Assembly (NCBI GenBank): GCA_030595925.1
Contig: JAUVLC010000012.1
Span: 1 to 37,918, forward strand
Length of the DNA: 37,918 nt
Origin: Clostridia bacterium
GTDB taxonomy: Bacteria > CBDUZB01 > JAGLHV01
Direction: 5' to 3'
Position numbers and translations under genes: made by a program. Of this stretch, positions 34,627-37,918 are shown one piece after another; within the stretch, counting starts at the first letter, position 1; each line of letters opens with the position of its first letter. The notes beneath the pieces were generated by a model. That model saw only the letters and a program-made list of their open reading frames with translations, did no database searches and had not been told where the DNA came from.

Positions 34627-35772
34627 TTAGTTCAACTCACCGGTTTTACCGTTAAATAATTTAGTGAAACATCTCCTTCTTTTATGCTGTTTCGCATTAA
34701 ATCGATGCCACAACGACAGTACTTTGTGATTTGTTTCCAACTGGTTGGATGTTTCCACAACAGTAATATTATTTTTTACATATGTTTTATATCCTTCCGT
34801 CATAATTAGAGCATTTAATCCTTTCCCCTGAAAATCTTCTCTTATGGCTATAATTAATAAATCAGCTTTATCGTTTTTCTTGTTAGCCTTTAATAAATGA
34901 ATAAACCCAAAAGGAAAAATTTTTCCCTTTGCCTTTTGCAAAGCTATTGATATCGAGGGTATAGTAAGCCCAAAAGCAACTATTTTATCATCTTTATCAA
35001 GTATTAATTGCAAAAACTCAGGACGAAGAAAAGAAAAAATTTGTTTGGTATAATAATCCATTTGTCTCTCGGATAAAGGCACAAATCCAAATATGTTTTT
35101 ATAACAATTATTTAATAACTGAAATATTTCTTTCACGTAGGATAGTAGTTCTTTTGTTGTCTTTAATCTAAGCACTTTCAGTTTAAACCTTTTTTTTACA
35201 ATATTTGCCATCCGCTCAATTTTTTCATCTACGGTATCGGATAATTTTATCCGGAATTCCAGCCAATCCACTTCCTTTTTATAAGATAATTTTTCTAAAT
35301 GTTCCGGATAATATGGATAATTATATATGCCCATCATACTACCCAACTCCTCAAACCCCTCTATAAGCATTCCTTCTTTATCAAAATCAGTAAAACCAAG
35401 GGGTCCTTGCATCCCAACCATCCCGTTTTCTTTTACCCAATTCTCAACAGCAGTAAATAATGCTTTAGACACATCATAATCGTCAATAAAGTCTACCCAT
35501 CCAAATCTCGCATATTTGTTTTTCCAGACCTCAACATATTTCTCATTGATAATTCCGGCGATTCTTCCTACAACCTCATTCCCCTTATAAGCAAGATAGT
35601 ATTTTGCTCTGCAAAAATCAAAAGCGGGATTCGATTTTTTGCTTAATGTCGTCCTTTCATCCATATTCAACGGCGGCACCCAATAGGGACAATTCTTGTA
35701 TAATTTGTGTGGAAAAAGAATAAACTTTTTCATTTCCTTTTTTGATTCTACTTCCTTAATCGTTACTTCCAT
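34627..35772 (-). CDS. GNAT-fold acyltransferase-like protein
   Basis: This 381-aa protein has a central acetyltransferase-like fold ending in REDFQGKGLNALIMTEGY, a GNAT motif A with acyl-CoA-binding R/QxxGxG/A, plus the recognisable segments YWVPPLNMDE, YLAYKGNEVVGRIAGIIN and GPLGFTDFDKEGMLIEGFEE. Close relatives are widespread, mainly in Bacteroidetes, without firm function. Start chosen at 35772: GGAGG stands 7 nt before this ATG, and an upstream in-frame ATG 12 codons earlier has no such site. It stands next to a ketosphinganine-reductase-like SDR. GNAT-superfamily bacterial ceramide synthases exist, so N-acylation of a sphingoid base is one possibility, but the link is speculative. Confidence 0.75.
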   Translation of the reverse strand: MEVTIKEVESKKEMKKFILFPHKLYKNCPYWVPPLNMDERTTLSKKSNPAFDFCRAKYYLAYKGNEVVGRIAGIINEKYVEVWKNKYARFGWVDFIDDYDVSKALFTAVENWVKENGMVGMQGPLGFTDFDKEGMLIEGFEELGSMMGIYNYPYYPEHLEKLSYKKEVDWLEFRIKLSDTVDEKIERMANIVKKRFKLKVLRLKTTKELLSYVKEIFQLLNNCYKNIFGFVPLSERQMDYYTKQIFSFLRPEFLQLILDKDDKIVAFGLTIPSISIALQKAKGKIFPFGFIHLLKANKKNDKADLLIIAIREDFQGKGLNALIMTEGYKTYVKNNITVVETSNQLETNHKVLSLWHRFNAKQHKRRRCFTKLFNGKTGELN

Positions 35773-35855
35773 ATTCAGCCTCCAATTAAAATAAAAAAAT
35801 TCAGTCAACCAAATTGTCTTAGTATGTAAATATCATATCATTTCCCGAGCATTTT

Positions 35856-36449
35856 CTACCATGTAATAATGTATGTACAACTGTCAGCCCCATTCTTTCT
35901 ACATGGTTTTGAATCGTCATGTGTAATATTTGCTTTTATTTCGAATTTTCTTGCCATTGTCATTATAATTCCAAAATCAAATGCACAAGGATAAGGATTT
36001 CTACATTCACTAATTATCATATTTGTAGTATCCATTCTTTCATATCCATAATGACCAATTCCTTCTTCCATTTTACCCGTATCAACATCAAATAAAACCT
36101 TTCCCTTTTTTCTATGATTCATATGATAAGCTATATCTATTGAGCTTATCGCACTATCAATATCTTTAACCCATGGCGGAAAAATCGCATTTTCAGGAAT
36201 TTTCATCCCGATTAGTTGTAATGTTGCATCACCAATTTCTTTGGCTATTTTCTCAAATGCTCTTAACCAACTATCATGAGAATACCAGTATTCCTTTTCA
36301 ATCTTGAGGTTACCATTTTTTTCTATACCAATTCCCACCCCTAATAAATATTTCTTTGCTAAACTTTTATAGTTACCCAAACCATCTACTACTGAATTTA
36401 CAGTTGTACCATTTACTTCAATACCTTGCTCAAAAGCTTTAAATTGCAT
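35856..36449 (-). CDS. Unknown sensor-like protein with a V4R/heme-NO-binding-like C-terminus
   Basis: I recognise the shape but not a named family. The N-terminal half includes VVDGLGNYKSLAKKYLLGVGIGI and SHDSWLRAFEKIAKEIGDATLQLIG. The C-terminal half has ISSIDIAYHMNHRKKG and ends KANITHDDSKPCRKNGADSCTYIITW, which resembles the closing cysteine segment of V4R and heme-NO-binding domains (small-molecule or heme sensing). The cysteines are in CRNPYPC, KPCRK and DSCTY. No membrane segment or signal peptide is seen. An AAGGAG site precedes the ATG and there is a strong promoter with a leader of about 150 nt. It may transcribe onward into the GNAT gene 83 bp away. Confidence 0.7.
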   Translation of the reverse strand: MQFKAFEQGIEVNGTTVNSVVDGLGNYKSLAKKYLLGVGIGIEKNGNLKIEKEYWYSHDSWLRAFEKIAKEIGDATLQLIGMKIPENAIFPPWVKDIDSAISSIDIAYHMNHRKKGKVLFDVDTGKMEEGIGHYGYERMDTTNMIISECRNPYPCAFDFGIIMTMARKFEIKANITHDDSKPCRKNGADSCTYIITW

Positions 36450-36608
36450 ATAATTCTCCTTTGGGAAAACCCAGGAAACAACAGAGTTATTTCGGTTAAT
36501 TTACTCTCCTAACATCGCCGCTATTATTTTTCCTCTTTTGTTAATTTATTTGTTTTACTTTTTTTGTTTATAATAAAAATAAAAAAAACCTACTTTTTAT
36601 ATATCTAT

Positions 36609-36637
36609 ATTTTAGTTAATTATCCCTTTATTGTCAA
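36609..36637 (-). promoter_or_regulatory. Promoter of the V4R-like protein gene
   Basis: Minus strand TTGACA (36632-36637), 17-bp spacer, TAAAAT (36609-36614). The transcript start would be near 36602, leaving an unusually long AU-rich leader (36450-36602) in which I see no defined riboswitch. Confidence 0.7.
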
Positions 36638-36663
36638 TTTATTTATTCTTTTACTAATGTCCT

Positions 36664-37581
36664 TTATTTTTCCCTTTTTGTGTTCTTTTCAAAAAAATGG
36701 TATCCTTTTATAATGCAATCACAAACCATCTGAACAATATTTTTATAATCCCCATAATCGGCTTTACCCAGGGCCATATAATATTTATAGCGATCATCTA
36801 TCTGAACAATTGCCGGAGCAAAACCCTTGCTTAAAAGCTGAGTAATCATAATCAATCTTCCCACTCTCCCATTTCCGTCAAAAAAAGGATGAATAACTTC
36901 AAATTCATAATGGTCATGGGCAATTTTTTTTACAGGTTCTTTTTTGTAATTATTAATATTTTTAATCAACTTACCCATCCTCAGAGGAACATCCTGTGCG
37001 GAAGGAAGTACTTTTTCCGTATTAGTCAGATTAACAAACCCTGTCCGATATTTACCGGGTAATTTATTACTAAAATTATACATCACTATCTCATGCAGTT
37101 TCAGAATATAATTCTGGTCAATTTTAAAACCGTAACAAATCTTATCTAATAGAAATTCCAAAGCATTTCTATGATTGATGGCCTCTAAGACCTCAAAGAA
37201 TTCCTTTCCCCTTACCTTTTTCCCTTCAAAAGCCCTTTCAGTCTCTTTTACCGTCAAACGGCTTCCTTCTATGGCATTAGAATGATAGGTCATTTCTAAA
37301 AAGAATTTATCACGTATCTCTTTGTTGTTTTTTAATATCCGGATAGGATTTTTTAGCTTATTACGCAATTGCAAAACAACATCCCTTAAATCCACATATT
37401 CTTTAAATAATTGTTCAATATCATTAGACAGGGAAGGATGCGGTACAACATTTTTATCCAGCCAGCGATATAGGGTCTTATAGCTTACTTCCAGACGCCG
37501 TGCAAGCTCAGAACGGGATATTCCTGTTATTTTAATAATTTCTTCTAATTTTTCTTTATCACTTAAAAAATGTATCTTCAT
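36664..37581 (-). CDS. Fic-domain protein (nucleotidyl/AMP transferase) with N-terminal HTH and inhibitory motif
   Basis: Residues of about 12-45 form a helix-turn-helix (ITGISRSELARRLEVSYKTLYRWL). An inhibitory helix follows with the (S/T)xxxE(G/N) motif S101-NAI-E105-G106, the N-terminal class that blocks ATP binding. The Fic core carries HPFFDGNGRVGR (231-242), the active HxFx(D/E)GNGRxxR motif, intact. It would transfer AMP from ATP to a hydroxyl of a target protein. HTH plus Fic is the layout of self-regulated Fic proteins. GGAGG lies 9 nt before the ATG. A promoter and two operator-like sites lie upstream. No antitoxin partner gene is adjacent; the internal motif may serve that role. 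The target is unknown. Confidence 0.9.
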   Translation of the reverse strand: MKIHFLSDKEKLEEIIKITGISRSELARRLEVSYKTLYRWLDKNVVPHPSLSNDIEQLFKEYVDLRDVVLQLRNKLKNPIRILKNNKEIRDKFFLEMTYHSNAIEGSRLTVKETERAFEGKKVRGKEFFEVLEAINHRNALEFLLDKICYGFKIDQNYILKLHEIVMYNFSNKLPGKYRTGFVNLTNTEKVLPSAQDVPLRMGKLIKNINNYKKEPVKKIAHDHYEFEVIHPFFDGNGRVGRLIMITQLLSKGFAPAIVQIDDRYKYYMALGKADYGDYKNIVQMVCDCIIKGYHFFEKNTKREK

Positions 37582-37625
37582 TTTTTAATCCCTCCTCTAA
37601 TCCCTTATTAAAAAATTATTTACCA

Positions 37626-37659
37626 CAATATATATAGGACATATGTCCTACATATATTG
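37626..37659. promoter_or_regulatory. Extended palindromic operator in the Fic gene leader
   Basis: A perfect 16-bp palindrome, taggacatatgtccta (37635-37650), is extended by caatatata and catatattg to a 34-bp palindrome with one mismatched pair. It lies about 12-27 nt after the predicted transcript start (37662). It is a strong candidate for a repressor site, possibly of Fic's own HTH. Confidence 0.7.
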
Positions 37660-37668
37660 TTCAACATT

Positions 37669-37697
37669 AATATACCATACGTCCTATTCATTGTCAA
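37669..37697 (-). promoter_or_regulatory. Near-consensus Fic promoter with a second operator-like half in its spacer
   Basis: Minus strand TTGACA (37692-37697), a 17-bp spacer, TATATT (37669-37674). The spacer contains TAGGACGTATGG, similar (12 of 16 over the whole site) to the palindrome at 37635-37650. Two sites over one promoter suggest cooperative repression. Confidence 0.7.
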
Positions 37698-37787
37698 GAC
37701 AAAAATACAATTATGGGATAAAAGATTTCACATTAAAAGTGGAAAAAAAATGGAGAACAACGGTGAAAGGTACAACTAAGTAAATAA

Positions 37788-37805
37788 CCCCGCTCAAGAG
37801 CGGGG
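37788..37805. repeat. IS200-type end hairpin
   Basis: ccccgctcaagagcgggg, an 8-bp stem, lies 8 bp beyond the stop of the TnpA fragment, where IS200/IS605 elements carry their subterminal hairpin. It could also act as a transcript terminator. Confidence 0.6.
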
Positions 37806-37813
37806 CATTAAAG

Positions 37814-37918
37814 TCAAAACAATTTTAGTTGTTTGCTCTTTGTTTCATGTTGTTGGTACTTTATATACTTTCTGATTACATCAGCAGTCACTTTGTCACC
37901 AACAGTTCGGGCAAAGTA
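37814..37918 (-). CDS. IS200/IS605-type TnpA transposase, C-terminal fragment cut by the window edge
   Basis: The 34 codons read YFARTVGDKVTADVIRKY then IKYQQHETKSKQLKLF before a TGA at 37814-37816. The stretch YxxxTVGxxxxxVIxxYIxxQ matches the C-terminus of IS200-like TnpA, which ends with this helix after the catalytic tyrosine. The N-terminal part is outside the window, so intactness cannot be judged. It is a third, different Y1 transposase in this window. Confidence 0.7.
   Translation of the reverse strand, partial: YFARTVGDKVTADVIRKYIKYQQHETKSKQLKLF

Noticed and set aside
36450-36602. Riboswitch in the long leader of the V4R-like gene
   Set aside because: No recognised aptamer fold or conserved motif; the sequence is mostly AT-rich and unstructured by eye.

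Overview
This 37.9 kb window is low-GC, Gram-negative-type bacterial chromosome. A DUF481 outer-membrane protein with a signal peptide points to an outer membrane. Oxygen-sensitive flavin/Fe-S genes, a divergent sigma-54-like factor and dense REP/MITE-type repeats suggest an anaerobic, poorly cultured lineage (Omnitrophota- or Desantisbacteria-like). That placement is an impression from gene content, not a phylogeny. Almost every gene lies on the minus strand; the one clear plus-strand gene is a nitroreductase. I saw no rRNA, tRNA or CRISPR array.

Layout, left to right. 1-4846: an amino-acid permease fused to a PTS EIIA domain, a complete Y1 (HUH) transposase element with perfect 25-bp inverted ends, and rtcB. 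4847-5536: nested repeats and terminators. 5537-12256: a carbohydrate cluster, transcribed GH94 phosphorylase, then a secreted GH2/GH5-type glycosidase, then GH35 beta-galactosidase. 12257-16595: a repeat-rich island holding a soluble GAF histidine kinase, a REP-associated transposase (RAYT) element, a divergent sigma-54-like gene, and an internally deleted copy of the RAYT element. 16596-21762: glnA followed by a three-gene NADH-dehydrogenase-like (NuoE, NuoF, short NuoG/HoxU) module and a GAF-ANTAR antiterminator, with no hydrogenase catalytic subunit. 22300-27322: carB and glutamine-dependent nadE, each with its own promoter. 27639-33539: nitroreductase, pepD, an orphan GGQ release-factor-like protein, a PQ-loop membrane protein, the DUF481 protein, a radical SAM protein and an unknown membrane-anchored protein. 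33606-37581: a ketodihydrosphingosine-reductase-like SDR, a GNAT-fold protein, a V4R/heme-NO-binding-like sensor domain protein, and a Fic protein behind a strong promoter with palindromic operators. The right edge holds the C-terminus of an IS200-type TnpA.

How the genes fit together. glnA, carB and nadE all handle glutamine or ammonia nitrogen. glnA may be co-transcribed with the diaphorase module and the ANTAR regulator, because I see no terminator between them. The GH cluster looks like import or secretion-linked beta-glycan breakdown ending in phosphorolysis. The sigma-54-like factor and the histidine kinase were probably adjacent in one operon before a RAYT element inserted between them.

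The repeats form a layered system. At least four copies of a long-inverted-repeat MITE family and several GTAG-type REPIN pairs are scattered through the window, with REPINs nested inside MITEs. The RAYT element carries REP arms at both ends, and its deletion derivative keeps only the ends.
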